64,000 nt of DNA from Dyella lutea (GCF_024158035.1 NZ_JAMZEK010000001.1:1220001-1284000); one strand, 5' to 3'. Shown: positions 7,175 to 18,600, counted from the first letter of the stretch. Numbers and translations are program-made. The notes: generated from the sequence alone by a model not told the origin.

Positions 7175-8515
7175 TCAAGCGCTCCGAGCTTTCAGGCGCT
7201 TGAAAATCTCCTCCCGCGCCTCCCGCAAAATCGAATCCCGGTCCAGGCTCTCCACCACATCCGCAACAGCGCGTTTGGCCCCGAGCGCGCCCCAGGACTT
7301 GCCCGCGACGAGGTAGCGTTCGGCGGCGCGGCCGATCAGCACGGTGGCGTAGTAGCCCATGGCGCCCTGCGCAGCGGCGGTGACGAGGACGGAGAGGCCG
7401 GCGCTGACGCCCTTGAGCGCGGAGGCGACCAGTTGCATGCCCCAGATCGCACCCATCAGGGCGATCAGTTGCGCGGAGATGGTGGCGACCAGTCGGCCGG
7501 ATTCGGCGCGGGTGAGCGGCAGGCCGTAGACGCGGGAGAGCTGCACCACCATCGCGGCGTCCAGGCCGGCGGCGGCGAGCAGGTCGGCGACCGGCACTGG
7601 ATTGAGCGCGACGGCGAGGCCCTTGGCCAGCGCGTAGTTGCGGATGAGTTGGGCGGCGACGCTGCGGCGCGTTTCGGCGATGCGCGCGCTGACCTGGTCG
7701 GTGAGGCGGCTGGCGTGCAGGCCAGCGTTGAGCGCGGTAAGCGTGCGGCCTTCGCGTTCGGCGATGGCGCGCAGGCGTTCGCGCAGGGCGGCGACCTGCG
7801 GCGGGATCGGTTCCAGTCGCTCGCCCTGTGTGTCGACCACGCGCCTGGGCGCGGGACGTGCGGCGACGGCGAGCACGTCGTCCGGCGCGACCAGGCCGGC
7901 GACCTTGCCGCGCAGGTGTTCCAGCAGGTCGGTGCGTTCGCCCTCGCCGTAGCGGTCGGCCTTGTTCAGCGCCAGCAGCAGCGGGCGCTGGGTGGCGGCG
8001 AGCGTGCGCAGGGCGTCCAGTTCGTCGCGGGTGAGGTCGCCGTCGCAGACGAACACCACCAGGTCGCTGATCTCGGCGACCTCGAAGGCGAGGCGCTCGC
8101 GCGCTTCGCCGTCCAGTTCGTTGATGCCGGGGGTGTCGACCAGCACAAGGCCGTCGGCGGCCGCCTCGTCCAGCGGCGCCTGCGCCGCTTCGGTGGTGGT
8201 GCCGTGGAGCACGCCGACCGCGAACGCCTCGCGGCCGAGCAGGGCATTGCCCAGCGCGGACTTGCCGGCGGAGACGCGGCCGAATACGGCGACGTGCAGC
8301 TCGCCGTGCTCCAGCCGTTTCAGCATCGCCTCGACGCGGGCGAAGTCGGCGGCCATCGCCTCGCGCACGCTGGGCGGGATCTGCGGATCGTCCAGCAGGT
8401 GGCGCAGGCTGTCGGCGACGCGATCGGGTGCGTCACCGCTCGCGCGCGGCGCTGGCGCATCGGCCCGGACCGGCGTGAACCGGTCGCGCAGGCGTTGCCA
8501 CCAGCCGCCGTGCAT
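7175..8515 (-). CDS. Dynamin/Era-like GTPase with hydrophobic C-terminal region
   Basis: A 446-residue P-loop GTPase. G1 is GRVSAGKS at residues 79-86, a Thr cluster (HGTTTE) provides G2, DTPG at 127-130 is G3, and NKAD at 184-187 is G4. The C-terminal half (about 270-420) is helical with hydrophobic stretches (LIALMGAIWGMQLVASAL, AAQGAMGYYATVLIG), as in DUF697/YcjF-type membrane-associated GTPases. The start MHGGWWQRLRD lies 8 nt downstream of the stop of the YceI gene, so it is translated from the same minus-strand transcript. A second GTPase of related architecture sits at the other end of this cluster. Role unknown; membrane or envelope stress is a guess. Confidence 0.8.
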   Translation of the reverse strand: MHGGWWQRLRDRFTPVRADAPAPRASGDAPDRVADSLRHLLDDPQIPPSVREAMAADFARVEAMLKRLEHGELHVAVFGRVSAGKSALGNALLGREAFAVGVLHGTTTEAAQAPLDEAAADGLVLVDTPGINELDGEARERLAFEVAEISDLVVFVCDGDLTRDELDALRTLAATQRPLLLALNKADRYGEGERTDLLEHLRGKVAGLVAPDDVLAVAARPAPRRVVDTQGERLEPIPPQVAALRERLRAIAEREGRTLTALNAGLHASRLTDQVSARIAETRRSVAAQLIRNYALAKGLAVALNPVPVADLLAAAGLDAAMVVQLSRVYGLPLTRAESGRLVATISAQLIALMGAIWGMQLVASALKGVSAGLSVLVTAAAQGAMGYYATVLIGRAAERYLVAGKSWGALGAKRAVADVVESLDRDSILREAREEIFKRLKARSA

Positions 8516-8522
8516 GGCGGGC

Positions 8523-9071
8523 TTACTTGGCGACGAGGTTGAGGTGCGCGGTGACCGTCACGTCGTTGGCGATCACCGAGGTGTCGGCGTAGTCGCCGCC
8601 ACCCACGCCGAAGTCCAGCCGCTTCACCGTGCCCTTCACGTCCAGCGTGGCGGCCTTGCCGCTCGGGGCGAAGTTCACGGTCAGGCTCACCGGCTTGGTC
8701 ACTCCGCGCAGCGTGAGCGTGCCGTCGGCGGTGACCGTGCCGCCGTTCTGGTGGAACGCGGTGGTGACGAAGTGCGCCTTGGGAAACTTGGCCACGTCGA
8801 AGAAGTCGCTGCCGGGCAGGGCGCCATCGCGGTCGCTGTCGCCGGTCCTGGCGGTGGCGAGGTCGACGGTGACGTCGAACGTCGAGGCGTCGAGATGGGC
8901 CGGGTCGTAGGCGATGGCCGCATCGAACTTCTCGAAGTGGCCGTCGAAGCCGGCGCCCTGGAAGCTGCCGTGGAAGGCCAGCGTGCTGCCGGCGGGCTGC
9001 ACGGTGTAGTCGGTGGCGCTGGCCAGTGCCGGCAGCGTCAGGGCGAGGAAGACAAGGGCGAGACGTTTCAT
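8523..9071 (-). CDS. YceI family periplasmic protein (downstream copy)
   Basis: A 182-residue YceI-family lipocalin-like protein; structures of the family bind polyprenoid or amphipathic molecules. Residues 1-19 (MKRLALVFLALTLPALASA) form a signal peptide, so the product is periplasmic. The mature part begins TDYTVQPAGSTLAFHGSF, and the family motifs follow: FEKFDAAIAYDPAHLDASTFDVTVDLA, SDFFDVAKFPKAHF and GTLTLRGVTKPVSLTVNF. The gene follows cytochrome b561 by 20 nt on the minus strand and precedes a GTPase gene by 7 nt. Compared with the other YceI protein at the far side of the b561 gene it is shorter and divergent, so this is an old duplication. Confidence 0.9.
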   Translation of the reverse strand: MKRLALVFLALTLPALASATDYTVQPAGSTLAFHGSFQGAGFDGHFEKFDAAIAYDPAHLDASTFDVTVDLATARTGDSDRDGALPGSDFFDVAKFPKAHFVTTAFHQNGGTVTADGTLTLRGVTKPVSLTVNFAPSGKAATLDVKGTVKRLDFGVGGGDYADTSVIANDVTVTAHLNLVAK

Positions 9072-9091
9072 GTGGGGCTCCTTTCGGGGAT

Positions 9092-9646
9092 TCAGTCGCG
9101 CGGACGGCCGAACGGCAGCATCCGGCGCAGCACGTTGTCGTTGTCGAACACGTGGTGCTTGAGCGCGGCGCCCACATGCGCCACCAGCACCAGCAGTAGC
9201 GCCCAGAACAGCAGCTCGTGCGCTTCGTGCGCGACCTTGGCGAGGTCTTCGTTCTTGGCGGCGATGGCCGGCAGGTTGAACAGCTTGAAGTACTGCAGCG
9301 GGAAGCCGCGCAGCGAGTTGAACCACCAGCCGGTGAGCGGCAGCGCCACGATCATCAGGTACAGCACACCGTGCACCGCGTGCGCGGCGAGCTGCTGCCA
9401 GCGCGGACCGGGCTCGTCCTTCGGGCGGCGGTCGAACGCGCGCCACACCAGGCGGAGCAGGAACAGCGCCAGCACGGTGAGGCCGATCGACTTGTGCCAG
9501 GCGTACACGCTGATCTTGCTCATCGACGGCGTCATGTCGGTCATCAGCAGGCCCCACACGCCGTTGACCAGGATCGCCAGCGCCATGATCCAGTGGAAGA
9601 ACTTGGCGACGACGCCCCACTGGCGGTCGGTGCTGCGAAGGCTCAT
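9092..9646 (-). CDS. Cytochrome b561
   Basis: A 184-residue, four-helix diheme cytochrome of the bacterial b561 (CybB-like) family, which moves electrons from quinol in the inner membrane. Predicted helices are near residues 13-35, 47-66, 88-108 and 143-163. Candidate heme-ligand His residues are in VAKFFHWIMALAI, YAWHKSIGL, AAHAVHGVLYL and VLVAHVGAALKHHVF. The start MSLRSTDRQW overlaps the stop of the upstream YceI gene by 4 nt (ATGA), so the two are translationally coupled. b561-YceI pairing is widespread; here the b561 gene is flanked by YceI genes on both sides. Confidence 0.92.
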   Translation of the reverse strand: MSLRSTDRQWGVVAKFFHWIMALAILVNGVWGLLMTDMTPSMSKISVYAWHKSIGLTVLALFLLRLVWRAFDRRPKDEPGPRWQQLAAHAVHGVLYLMIVALPLTGWWFNSLRGFPLQYFKLFNLPAIAAKNEDLAKVAHEAHELLFWALLLVLVAHVGAALKHHVFDNDNVLRRMLPFGRPRD

Positions 9647-10272
9647 GGCGTGTCCTTGGAGAAGGTGGCGGAAGCAGGGATGGCGCGGTCGTCGCGGATC
9701 GCCTCGATCTCCAGCCGCACCAGCACCTGGTCGCCGATGGAGTGCTTGAACGCGGTGATCCCGAAGTCGCGGCGATCCAGCGCGGCGGTGGCGGAGAAGC
9801 CGGCGACGGTATGCAGGCCGAAGATGGTGCGGGCCAGCCGGTTGAACTGGAACGTCACGTCCACTGGCTTGGTGATGCCGCGCAGGGTGATCTGGCCGTG
9901 GATCACGCCGTGGCTGGCGTCGGTGCGCTCCACCGAGGTGCTGGCGAAGTGCGCGTAGCGCTGGCCGGCGGCGTCGAGCAGGGAGGGTTTCAGCACCGCC
10001 TTGTTCCAGTCGGCGTCGCCCATGTCCAGGCTGTCCAGGTCGATGTCCAGCGCGGTGGACGAGCGGTCCCAGTGGTCCGGGTCGAAGCGCAGCCAGCCGC
10101 GGGCGATGTGGAAGCGCCCCCACGGCCGCGAGTAGCCGTCGTGGGTGATGTTGAAGAGCACCTGGCTGTGCACGGTGTCGAAGCGGTAGCTGTCGGTACC
10201 GGCACGCGCCGGAGCGGCGAAGGCCAGGGCGAGGCCGGCGAGCAGTATCGGGGCGGTCAGGCGCGGAGACAT
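9643..10272 (-). CDS. YceI family periplasmic protein (upstream copy)
   Basis: A 209-residue YceI-family protein. Residues 1-24 (ending AAPARA) form a signal peptide, and the mature chain starts GTDSYRFDTVHSQVLFNITH. Conserved family elements are YSRPWGRFHIARGWLRFDPDHWDRSSTALDIDLDSLDMG, AAGQRYAHFASTSVERTD and HGQITLRGITKPVDVTFQFN. It is the first gene of the b561 group: its stop overlaps the b561 start by 4 nt. The start at 10272 is chosen because the signal peptide begins there; a 32-codon N-terminal extension is uncharged, lacks a ribosome site and would bury the signal sequence. It probably binds an amphipathic ligand such as an isoprenoid quinone. Confidence 0.9.
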   Translation of the reverse strand: MSPRLTAPILLAGLALAFAAPARAGTDSYRFDTVHSQVLFNITHDGYSRPWGRFHIARGWLRFDPDHWDRSSTALDIDLDSLDMGDADWNKAVLKPSLLDAAGQRYAHFASTSVERTDASHGVIHGQITLRGITKPVDVTFQFNRLARTIFGLHTVAGFSATAALDRRDFGITAFKHSIGDQVLVRLEIEAIRDDRAIPASATFSKDTP

Positions 10273-10367
10273 GCGGCGAGTCTGGATGAAGTCACATGAC
10301 GGTGCCAGCGCGCTGGCGGGAACAGTTTGTCTCCCTGTGGGCGACGTTGGTTCCGTGGCCGCGGGCA

Positions 10368-11846
10368 TCAGTCGATCGTGTCGCGATCCCGGTCGCGCTC
10401 GCGCCAGGCTTCCAGCGTGAGCGCGGCCATGCGTTGCAGCCGGCTGCTGCTTGCGTCGGCCAGCATCGATTTCAGCCGCTCGCCGGCGTCGTGCTGGTCC
10501 AGCGCGTGGCGCTCGGCCAGCGAGCCGGCCAGTGCGCGTCCCATCGCATCGAAGATCAGCGCGTAGGCGAAGGCGTGCAGCACACCGCCGCCCAGCGTGC
10601 CCAGGCCGGGGAAGGCCTTCAGCGCGTTGCCGGCGATGGCCAGCACGATGGAGCTGCCGGTGCGCACGGTGAGTTTGGCCTGGCGCACGAAGTCGTCGAT
10701 CTGCACCTCGCTGACGCGCACGCCATACAGCGCCGCCAGCTCGCGGGTGAGCGCGGTGGCCAGCGCGCCCTGGATCAGCAGATCGCTGCCGGGAGCCACC
10801 GCCGCCATTGCGCCGACCACGGCACGGCGGGCGTAGCGTCTGACGATGCGTTCAGCCGCCTCGGCGCGGGTGCTCGCCTCCAGCGTGCCGGTGCGCTGGT
10901 GCAGTTCGGCCAGCACGGCGTTGGCACGGTCGCCTTCCAGCGCCTCGGCGCCAGGCGCGGTGAGCCGCGAAAGTGACTCGAGCAGCGGCGCGATGGCCGG
11001 TGCGCGGGCGCGTTCCACCTGCTCGCTGCCGCCGTCGGGAAGGGCGCGCACGAAGCGCTCGCGGCCGCCGGCGCTGATCGCTACCACGGCCGCGGCGGCG
11101 CCGTCGGCGGTGCGGCGCAGGCGCGCGAGCAGCGCCTGCAGGTCGTCCGCCGGCCACTGGTCGGCCTTGTTCAATGCCAGCACCAGCGGCTTGCCGAAAT
11201 GCGCCAGCCAGCGCACCTCCTCGGCCTGGCTGCGGGTGAGGTCGCCGGCGCAGAGGTAGATCACCGCATGGGCGCGCAGCGCTTCGGCGCGGGCCAGCGC
11301 CTCGTGTGCCTCGCCACCCGCCTCGCGGCTGCCGGGCACGTCGGCCAGCACCAGCGCGCGGCCGTCGGGCAGGTTGCCGTCGACATGCTGCACCTGGCGC
11401 GTGGTGCCGCCGCGCACGTCGCTGGCCGCATCGGCATGCGGCGCCAGCGCGCGCAGCAGGCTGGACTTGCCGGTGGAGATCTCGCCGAACAGCGCCACGT
11501 AGACGCGCCCGCCGGCGCGGCGACGGTCCAGCTCGCCCAGTTCGGCGCGCAGTGCGCCGGTGTCGGCGCCGCGTTCGTCCAGGGTGGCGATGCGCTGCTC
11601 CAGGCTGGCGCGGTCCGGCGCGGCGACCGGGCGTCGCTTGCGCGGTGGCCGCAGCAGCCACCACAGCACGGCGGCGCCGAGCAGGGCGAAGAACACCAGT
11701 ACTGCACCCAGCGTCCACTGCAGCCAGGTCGGCAGGGCGAGAAAGCGCTGCGCCAGTGCCAGCGCGCGTTCGGCGGCGCCGAACAGCAGCCACAGCAGGG
11801 CGGCGACGGCGAGGGCGGACAGCAGCAGGCGCAGGCGGCGTGACAT
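10368..11846 (-). CDS. Membrane-anchored dynamin/Era-like GTPase
   Basis: A 492-residue GTPase with two N-terminal membrane helices (about residues 5-22 and 41-64), then an arginine-rich linker. The G domain has GEISTGKS at 121-128, GGTTR at 146-150, DVPG at 169-172 and NKAD at 226-229. The C-terminal half resembles the DUF697/YcjF-like region of the GTPase at 7175-8515 (RYARRAVVGAMAAVAPGSDLLIQ, LKAFPGLGTLGGGVLHAFAYALIFDAMG). The start at 11846 is the ATG before the first hydrophobic helix; a longer frame upstream is low-complexity and unlike coding sequence. It is separated from the YceI gene by 95 nt, so it may head the same minus-strand operon. Confidence 0.8.
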   Translation of the reverse strand: MSRRLRLLLSALAVAALLWLLFGAAERALALAQRFLALPTWLQWTLGAVLVFFALLGAAVLWWLLRPPRKRRPVAAPDRASLEQRIATLDERGADTGALRAELGELDRRRAGGRVYVALFGEISTGKSSLLRALAPHADAASDVRGGTTRQVQHVDGNLPDGRALVLADVPGSREAGGEAHEALARAEALRAHAVIYLCAGDLTRSQAEEVRWLAHFGKPLVLALNKADQWPADDLQALLARLRRTADGAAAAVVAISAGGRERFVRALPDGGSEQVERARAPAIAPLLESLSRLTAPGAEALEGDRANAVLAELHQRTGTLEASTRAEAAERIVRRYARRAVVGAMAAVAPGSDLLIQGALATALTRELAALYGVRVSEVQIDDFVRQAKLTVRTGSSIVLAIAGNALKAFPGLGTLGGGVLHAFAYALIFDAMGRALAGSLAERHALDQHDAGERLKSMLADASSSRLQRMAALTLEAWRERDRDRDTID

Positions 11847-12015
11847 GATGCCGATTCTAGGCGCAGCGGCTGCGGAACTGCCGGCGCGCGCCCTGCGTTG
11901 AGGTGGGCATCGGCGTTTTTTGGCATCATCCGGGTCCTGCGCCGGTGATGGTGCGCGGCGCGGCCGCGCTGCCGGGAGGGGGCCGGGAGGCACCGCGCGA
12001 CAGCAGGGGAAGCTC

Positions 12016-15000
12016 ATGGTGTCGTTGTTGTTCGGATGGATGTTCGCCCTGGCTGCGACCGCGGGAGGCGCGCCAGCCACTGCCCACCCCGCGGCCCCGC
12101 CGCTGGCCACGCCGCAGTTCCGCCGCTACGGCATCGCCGATGGCTTGCCGGGCGCGGCGGTGAACGCGGTGATGCAGGACCGCGAGGGCATGATGTGGTT
12201 TGGGGGCTCCGGCGGCGTCAGCCGCTATGACGGGGCCGGCTTTACCACCTGGGTGCACGAGCCGGACGACCCGGCATCGCTGGGCAGCCAGGACGTCACG
12301 CAACTGATGGACGCGGGCGACGGCACGGTGTGGATCGGTACTGGAGACGCTGGCGTGGACCGGCTCGATCCGGCCACCGGGCGCGTGCGGCACTGGCGTC
12401 ACGACGACAAGCGCGCGGACAGCCTGTCCGACGACGTCGTCTATTCCCTCGCGCTGGCGCCGGACCGCAGCCTGTGGATCGGCACCGCGGCGGGACTCGA
12501 CCACCTGTCGGCCGACGGCCGCACGCTCGCCCACGTGCCGTACCTGGCGGCCTTCGGGGGCAAGCCGGGCACCCGCGACACCGTGGTCGGCGCGCTGCGC
12601 GCCGAGGCGGACGGCACGCTGTGGATCGGCACCTGGTCCGGCGTGCTGCTGAAGCGCTTGTCCGACGGGCACATCGAGCGCGTGCCGGTGCGCAACGTCA
12701 GCGACAAGCCGAACCAGATCTGGCGCATCGAGGGCAGCGGTGCCGACCTGCGCATCGGCACCAAGTTCGGCCTGTACCGGATCGTCGACGGCGTGGCGCA
12801 GCCGGCCTATACCGCGGCGCAGATGTCACCCGGCTACGTGTTCGCCAGCACGCGTGACCGCGCCGGCCGCCTGTGGATGGCCACCCTGCATGGCGTGGTG
12901 CTGGACGATCCGCGCAGCGGGCTGCACGCGTTCCACCGCCAGCCGCTGCTGGTCGGCGGCCTGCCCGGCGAGTGGACCTGGCGCGTGCTGGCCGATCGCG
13001 AAGGCGGCGTGTGGCTGACCTTCTACGACGGTGGCGTGGCCTACCTGCCGCCGAACTGGCAGAACTTCGCCCGCTTCACCCACGTGCCGGACGACCCGGG
13101 CAGCCTCAGCGACAGCATGGCCTCCGGCGTGGCGCCGGCGGCCGACGGCACACTTTGGATCGGCGAGCCCGGGCGTATCGACCGGCTCGATCCGGTCACC
13201 GGCAAGGTCGAACACGTGCTGTCGGACCTGAAGACCGATCCCGTCGCGATGGTCGAGCAGGACGGCGCCCTGTGGTTCACCCTGCGCGGCCTGCTCGAGC
13301 GCTATGCAGACGGCCGCAAGCAGACAGTCGACCCGCAACGGCGATGGCTGAAGCGGCCTGAGATCCTCGCCAGCGGCGGCCCGGGTGTGCTGTATGCCAC
13401 GGTGTCCGGTGCGGCGATCGTGCGCATCGACACCCGGACGCAGGCGATCACGCCGGTGCCGATGCCGCCGGACGCGAACCAGCCGGACCTGCGCCCGGCC
13501 GCGCTGGGCCTGGCCGACGGCGTGCTCTGGTACGCCAACCACGAGGGCGTGATGCACTGGGATTCGGCGCTGGGACGGTTGGCTTTCGTGCCAGGAGTGC
13601 CGCGCGGCGAGGATGTGCTGGGCGTGTCGTTCGACGCGGCGGGCTTCTGGCTGATCCGGCAGGACCGGCTCGAGCATTACCGCTGGAACGATCACCGCGC
13701 CACCCGCGACCGCGTGGTCGATGCGTCGAACGGCTGGCGAGCACCCGTGGTGCGCGACCTGTACGAGGACGCCAAGGGCGCGCTGTGGATCTTCACCGAG
13801 ACCGGCCTGTGGCGACTGGAACCCGGCGCGACCCGGTTGCATCGACTGGGCGCCGAGGACGGCCTGATGAACAGCGAATTCCTCGGCGGCGTCGCACAGC
13901 CGGTGTCCGGCGGGCCGGTATACGCGCCCACGCACGGCGGCGTGGTCGGCTTCGATCCGGAGCAACTGGACGAGCGCGGCGTGCCAACGCGGGCGCCGCC
14001 GGTATCGCTGGCGGCGATCAGCGTGCGCGGGCGGGATGCGCGCACGCTTTCCGGCGAGGGCCTGCGGCAGCTCGACCTGGGCTGGCGCGACCGCGACCTG
14101 CGGGTGAAGGCGCGGGTCGCCTCGTTCGTGAATCCGGCGGGTAACCGCTATCGCTTCCGCCTGGTCGGGCTGGACCACGACTGGGTGGATCTTGGCGCGC
14201 ACGGCGAGCGCGAATTCGCCGGCCTGCGTCCGGGCGACTACACCCTGCAGGTGATGGCCGCCGGGCCGGACGGGCCGTGGGGCCAGCTCGCCGTGCCGCT
14301 GGCGATCCATGTGCAGGCCCCGCCCTGGGACCGATGGTGGGCCTGGGCCGGCTATGCCCTCGTCGCGGTGGCTACGGCGGCCGCGCTGGCACTGGCGTGG
14401 CGGCGGCGCGAGGCGCAGCGGCACCGCATGCAGATGGCCGAACAGCAGCGCCTGCTCGCCGAGCAGGCAAATGCGGCCAAGACGCAGTTCCTGGCCACGC
14501 TGAGCCACGAGATCCGCACGCCGATGACCGGCGTGATCGGTATGGCCGAGCTGCTGCTGGCCACGCCGTTGCAACCCGGCCAGCGCGAGTACGCGCAGGC
14601 CATGCAACGCTCGGGCACGATGCTGTTGAAGCTGCTCAACGACGCGCTGGATCTGGCCCGGATCGAGGCCGGCCGCTTTGAGCTCGAGCCGGCACCCTTC
14701 GCGCCGCGCCAGTTGCTGGACGACGTGGCGCGACTGGTCGACGGACAGGCGCGCGCCAAGGGCATCGATTTCCGGCTGGAGATCGCCGCCGACCTGCCGG
14801 TGTCTTTGATGGGCGACATGCTGCGCATCGAGCAGATCCTGCTGAACCTGGCGACCAACGCGGTGAAATTCACCGAGCACGGCAGCATCACGCTGTGCGG
14901 ACAGCGCATCCCCGGCGGCGTGATGTTCAGCGTCAGCGATACCGGTCCGGGCATTCCCGAGGCCAGCCAGTCGCGCCTGTTCGGTCGCTTCGAGCAGGCC

Positions 15001-15573
15001 GAGGGGCCGCAGCGCCGGGCGGGCAGCGGGCTGGGCCTGGCGATCTGCCGTGAGCTGGTGACCCTGATGGGCGGCTCGATCGAGCTGGAGTCGCGGTTGG
15101 GTCAGGGCAGCACGTTCCGCGTGCGTCTGCCGCTGGCCGAGCTGGCGCCGGTGGCGGCCGCGCTTCCGGCGACGGCATCGCCGTCCCCGGCATGGCAGGT
15201 CCTGCTGGTCGAAGACGACATCACCGTGGCCGCCGTGATCCGCGGACTGCTGGAGCGGCAGGGGCATGCCGTGGTGCATGTGGCGAATGGTCTGTCCGCG
15301 CTGGCCGAGCTCGAGCGCGGCCCGCCCGACGTGCTGCTGCTGGATCTGGACCTGCCCGGCCTCGACGGCTTCCAGCTGGCACGGCTGATCCGTCAGCGCG
15401 AGTGCGGCCGGGAGCACCTGGCGATCGTGGCGATCACCGCCCGTTCCGGCGGCGACGAGGAGCTGCGCGCACGGCAGGCCGGGATGGACGGATTCCTGCG
15501 CAAGCCGCTGTCCGGCGCGCAACTGGCAAGGGCGATGGAAGCGGCGATGGCCAGCGCGGCCGTGCCGGCCTGA
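12016..15573 (+). CDS. Hybrid sensor kinase/response regulator with beta-propeller sensor (copy 1)
   Basis: A 1185-residue one-protein phosphorelay. A signal-like hydrophobic N-terminus (residues 1-20) is followed by about 650 residues of two-component-regulator propeller repeats ([38 protein letters not shown]), then a Y_Y_Y immunoglobulin-like domain near 700-775. One membrane helix follows ([21 protein letters not shown]), then HisKA with the phospho-accepting His at 831 ([11 protein letters not shown]). HATPase has N, G1 and G2 boxes ([24 protein letters not shown]). The C-terminal receiver domain has Asp at 1110 ([12 protein letters not shown]) and Lys in FLRKPLSG. There is no DNA-binding output domain, so a separate partner must act. 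Start chosen by AGGGGAAG upstream. Confidence 0.92.
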   Translation: MVSLLFGWMFALAATAGGAPATAHPAAPPLATPQFRRYGIADGLPGAAVNAVMQDREGMMWFGGSGGVSRYDGAGFTTWVHEPDDPASLGSQDVTQLMDAGDGTVWIGTGDAGVDRLDPATGRVRHWRHDDKRADSLSDDVVYSLALAPDRSLWIGTAAGLDHLSADGRTLAHVPYLAAFGGKPGTRDTVVGALRAEADGTLWIGTWSGVLLKRLSDGHIERVPVRNVSDKPNQIWRIEGSGADLRIGTKFGLYRIVDGVAQPAYTAAQMSPGYVFASTRDRAGRLWMATLHGVVLDDPRSGLHAFHRQPLLVGGLPGEWTWRVLADREGGVWLTFYDGGVAYLPPNWQNFARFTHVPDDPGSLSDSMASGVAPAADGTLWIGEPGRIDRLDPVTGKVEHVLSDLKTDPVAMVEQDGALWFTLRGLLERYADGRKQTVDPQRRWLKRPEILASGGPGVLYATVSGAAIVRIDTRTQAITPVPMPPDANQPDLRPAALGLADGVLWYANHEGVMHWDSALGRLAFVPGVPRGEDVLGVSFDAAGFWLIRQDRLEHYRWNDHRATRDRVVDASNGWRAPVVRDLYEDAKGALWIFTETGLWRLEPGATRLHRLGAEDGLMNSEFLGGVAQPVSGGPVYAPTHGGVVGFDPEQLDERGVPTRAPPVSLAAISVRGRDARTLSGEGLRQLDLGWRDRDLRVKARVASFVNPAGNRYRFRLVGLDHDWVDLGAHGEREFAGLRPGDYTLQVMAAGPDGPWGQLAVPLAIHVQAPPWDRWWAWAGYALVAVATAAALALAWRRREAQRHRMQMAEQQRLLAEQANAAKTQFLATLSHEIRTPMTGVIGMAELLLATPLQPGQREYAQAMQRSGTMLLKLLNDALDLARIEAGRFELEPAPFAPRQLLDDVARLVDGQARAKGIDFRLEIAADLPVSLMGDMLRIEQILLNLATNAVKFTEHGSITLCGQRIPGGVMFSVSDTGPGIPEASQSRLFGRFEQAEGPQRRAGSGLGLAICRELVTLMGGSIELESRLGQGSTFRVRLPLAELAPVAAALPATASPSPAWQVLLVEDDITVAAVIRGLLERQGHAVVHVANGLSALAELERGPPDVLLLDLDLPGLDGFQLARLIRQRECGREHLAIVAITARSGGDEELRARQAGMDGFLRKPLSGAQLARAMEAAMASAAVPA

Positions 15574-15653
15574 TCCGCGGGGCGCGGGTAAGGGAGCGCG
15601 CAATTTGGCATGATCGCGGTTGCGCCCGGTTGTCCGGTGCGCAAGGGGATCGC

Positions 15654-18600
15654 ATGTTTTTGTCGTTGCTGATGTCGATCGGTCTGCTCGCCGGTGGGGG
15701 TGTCGCGCCAGCGTACGCGGCCGCGCCGGAGACATCGGTCGACGCCGGCGGTGCGCTGCCCACCCCGCAGTTCCGTCGTTTCGGTACCGCCGACGGCCTG
15801 CCGAGCAGCAGCGTGTACGCGGTCGTGCAGGACCATGACGGCGCGATGTGGTTCGGCACCAAGGGCGGGCTGGCGCGGTACGACGGTGTCGGCTTCCGGG
15901 TGTTCCACCACGTCGCCGGCGACCCGACCTCGTTGCCGGACAACACCGTGGGCGCGCTGCTGGTGGACCATGCCGGCCGATTGTGGACCAGCGGCCTGGA
16001 GGCGGGACTCAACCGCTACGACCCCGCCACCGGCGGCTTCGTGCACTGGCGGCACGATCCGGCCGATCCGGCCAGCCTGTCGATCGACAAGGTGTGGACC
16101 ATCGCCGAATGCTCCGGCGGCACGATCTGGGTCGGCACCGAGGCGGGGCTGGACCGCATGCGTGCGGACGGACGCCATTTCGACCACATCCTTCCGCCGG
16201 AGGTCGACGGCCATCCCGGCAGGTTCGGCGCGGTGGGCGCGCTGTACGTGGATCGCCACGACCGGTTGTGGATCGGCAGCGCGAACGGCGTGTTCCGGCG
16301 CGATCCGGACGGCCGCATCCGCGCCATCAAAGGCGTGGATCCGGGACTGCTGATCGATGCCTGGGCGATCGAGGGCGATGCCGACGACGACGAGATTCGC
16401 ATTTCCTCGACCCACGGCCTGTTCTTCGTCGGTGACGACGACGTGGCGCGTCCGCTCGACGTGCCGGGTCTGCCCGACACCAACATCATGACCAGCGCGC
16501 GCGACCGCGCCGGCCGCCTGTGGATCGGCACGCAGAAAGGGCTGTTCCTGCAGCCGGCACCGCACCAGCCGCTGGTGCCGGTGATCGACCGGCCGGTGAT
16601 GTACGGCAACCTGCCCGGCAGCTGGGTGTGGAAGATCCTGCCCGACCGCGAGGGCGGGTTGTGGTTCGCGCTGTACGACGGCGGTGTCGGCTACCTGGCA
16701 CCGGGCTGGTCCGGCATGAGCCGCTACACGCACATTCCGGACGATCCGGACAGCCTGCGCGACTCAATGGCCACGGCGATGGCGCATGCACGCGACGAGC
16801 AGGTGTGGGTGGGCGAGCGTGGCGGCCGGGTGGACAAGCTCGATCCGTCCACCGGACGGGTGCAGCACGTGATCACCGGCCTGCATGGCGACGTGGTCGG
16901 CATGACCGAGGATGCCGATCACAACCTGTGGATCGCCACCAAGGGCTCGTTCTACCGCTATCGCGACGGTCACGTCGACCAGGTCGACCCGCAGCAGCGC
17001 GTCCTCAGGAATCCGCTGGAGGTGGAGGCTGGACCGGATGGCCGCCTGTACGTGCGCACTTTCAACCAGGGCCTGTTCCGCATCGATCCGAAGACGCTGG
17101 CGGTCAGCCCGGTGGCGATCGTCGGCGGCGACGACCGCGCGCGCTGGGGCAGCCAGATGACCCTGCGCTTCGGGGTGTTCTGGTACGCGGGCGACGGCGG
17201 TCTGTACCGTCTCGATGCCAGCCATGATCACTTCGAGCCCGTGCCCGGCGTGGACAACAGCCAGGCGGTGAACGCCTTTGACACCTCGCCCGACGGCTTC
17301 TGGCTGGCCCGGCCCGACGGACTGGAGCACTACCAGCTGGCCCGCGACGGCCTGCGGCTGGACCGGCGCGTGCTGGCAGACCAGGGCTGGCCCTCGATCA
17401 ACGTGGTGGACCTGCGCATCGACGCGCATCGCCGCGTGTGGATCTTCGGCAGCGACGGACTGTGGCGCTACACCCCCGACACCGGTCGTTTCCGCCAGAT
17501 GGGCTTGCAGGATGGGCTGGCCAACGGCGAGTTCTTCCGCGGCTACAGCCGTCTGGCTGATGGCACCATCTACGCGCCGACCTTCGGCGGCGTGGTGGGA
17601 TTCAACCCCGACCGCATCACCGAGCAGGATGGCGACGCACCGCTGGAGATCACCGGGGTGCACGTGCGCCGCAACGGCCGCCTGGTCGAACTGCCGGTGT
17701 CGGGCGTACTCCACGTGGGCTGGCACGACCGCGAGCTCGGCGTGGTCGCGCGGCTGTATTCCTATATCGATCCGGCGGCCAACCATTACCGCTTCCGCCT
17801 GTCAGGGCTGGATGGCAGCTGGGTCGACGTGGGCAACCGCGGCGAGCGCGAGTTTGCCGCGCTGGAGCCGGGCAGCTACACGCTGGACGTGATGGGCGCC
17901 GGGGCGAACGGCCGCTGGACCGAGCTGTCCGCGCCCCTGGACATCCGGGTCGATGCTCCGCCGTGGGAGCGCTGGTGGGCCTGGTTCGGCTATGCGATCG
18001 GATTGCTGCTGCTGGCGATGCTGGCGCTGAAGCTGTGGCAGCGCCGTGTGGACCAGCGCCATCGGCTGGACCTCTCCGAACAGCAACGTCAGCTGGCCGA
18101 GCAGGCCAGCGCGGCGAAGACCCGCTTCCTCGCCACGCTGAGTCACGAGATCCGCACGCCGATGACCGGGGTGATGGGCATGGCCGAGCTGCTGCTGTCC
18201 ACGCCGTTGCGACCCGAGCAGAGCGAGTACGCCCAGGCCATGCAGCGCTCGGGCGCGATGCTGCTGAAGCTGCTCAACGACGCGCTGGACCTGGCGCGCA
18301 TCGAGGCCGGACGGCTGGAGCTGGAGCTGGCGCCGTTCGACCCCTACGAGCTGTTGCAGGACGTGGCCCGCATGACCGCGGCGCAGGCGCGCGGCAAGGG
18401 TATCGGCTTCACCCTGGAGGCGGCGGCGGGTTTGCCGGGTCGCCTGGTGGGCGATGCCATGCGGATCAAGCAGATCCTGCTCAACCTCACCGGCAACGCG
18501 GTGAAGTTCACCGAACGTGGGCGCGTCACGCTGGCCGCGCGACCGCTGCCCGGCGGCGTGGAATTCAGCGTGCGCGATACCGGCCCCGGTATTCCCGAGG

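Noticed and set aside
11919-15620. TGGCAT motifs upstream of both hybrid kinases as sigma-54 promoters
   Set aside because: The distance to any TTGC-like element is wrong (8 nt instead of 5 in copy 2, no TTGC in copy 1). They are only noted as a shared string.
12826-15735. A 969-codon open frame antisense to the first hybrid kinase
   Set aside because: Same effect; the plus-strand product has all kinase motifs, while the antisense product is repetitive and has no recognisable fold.
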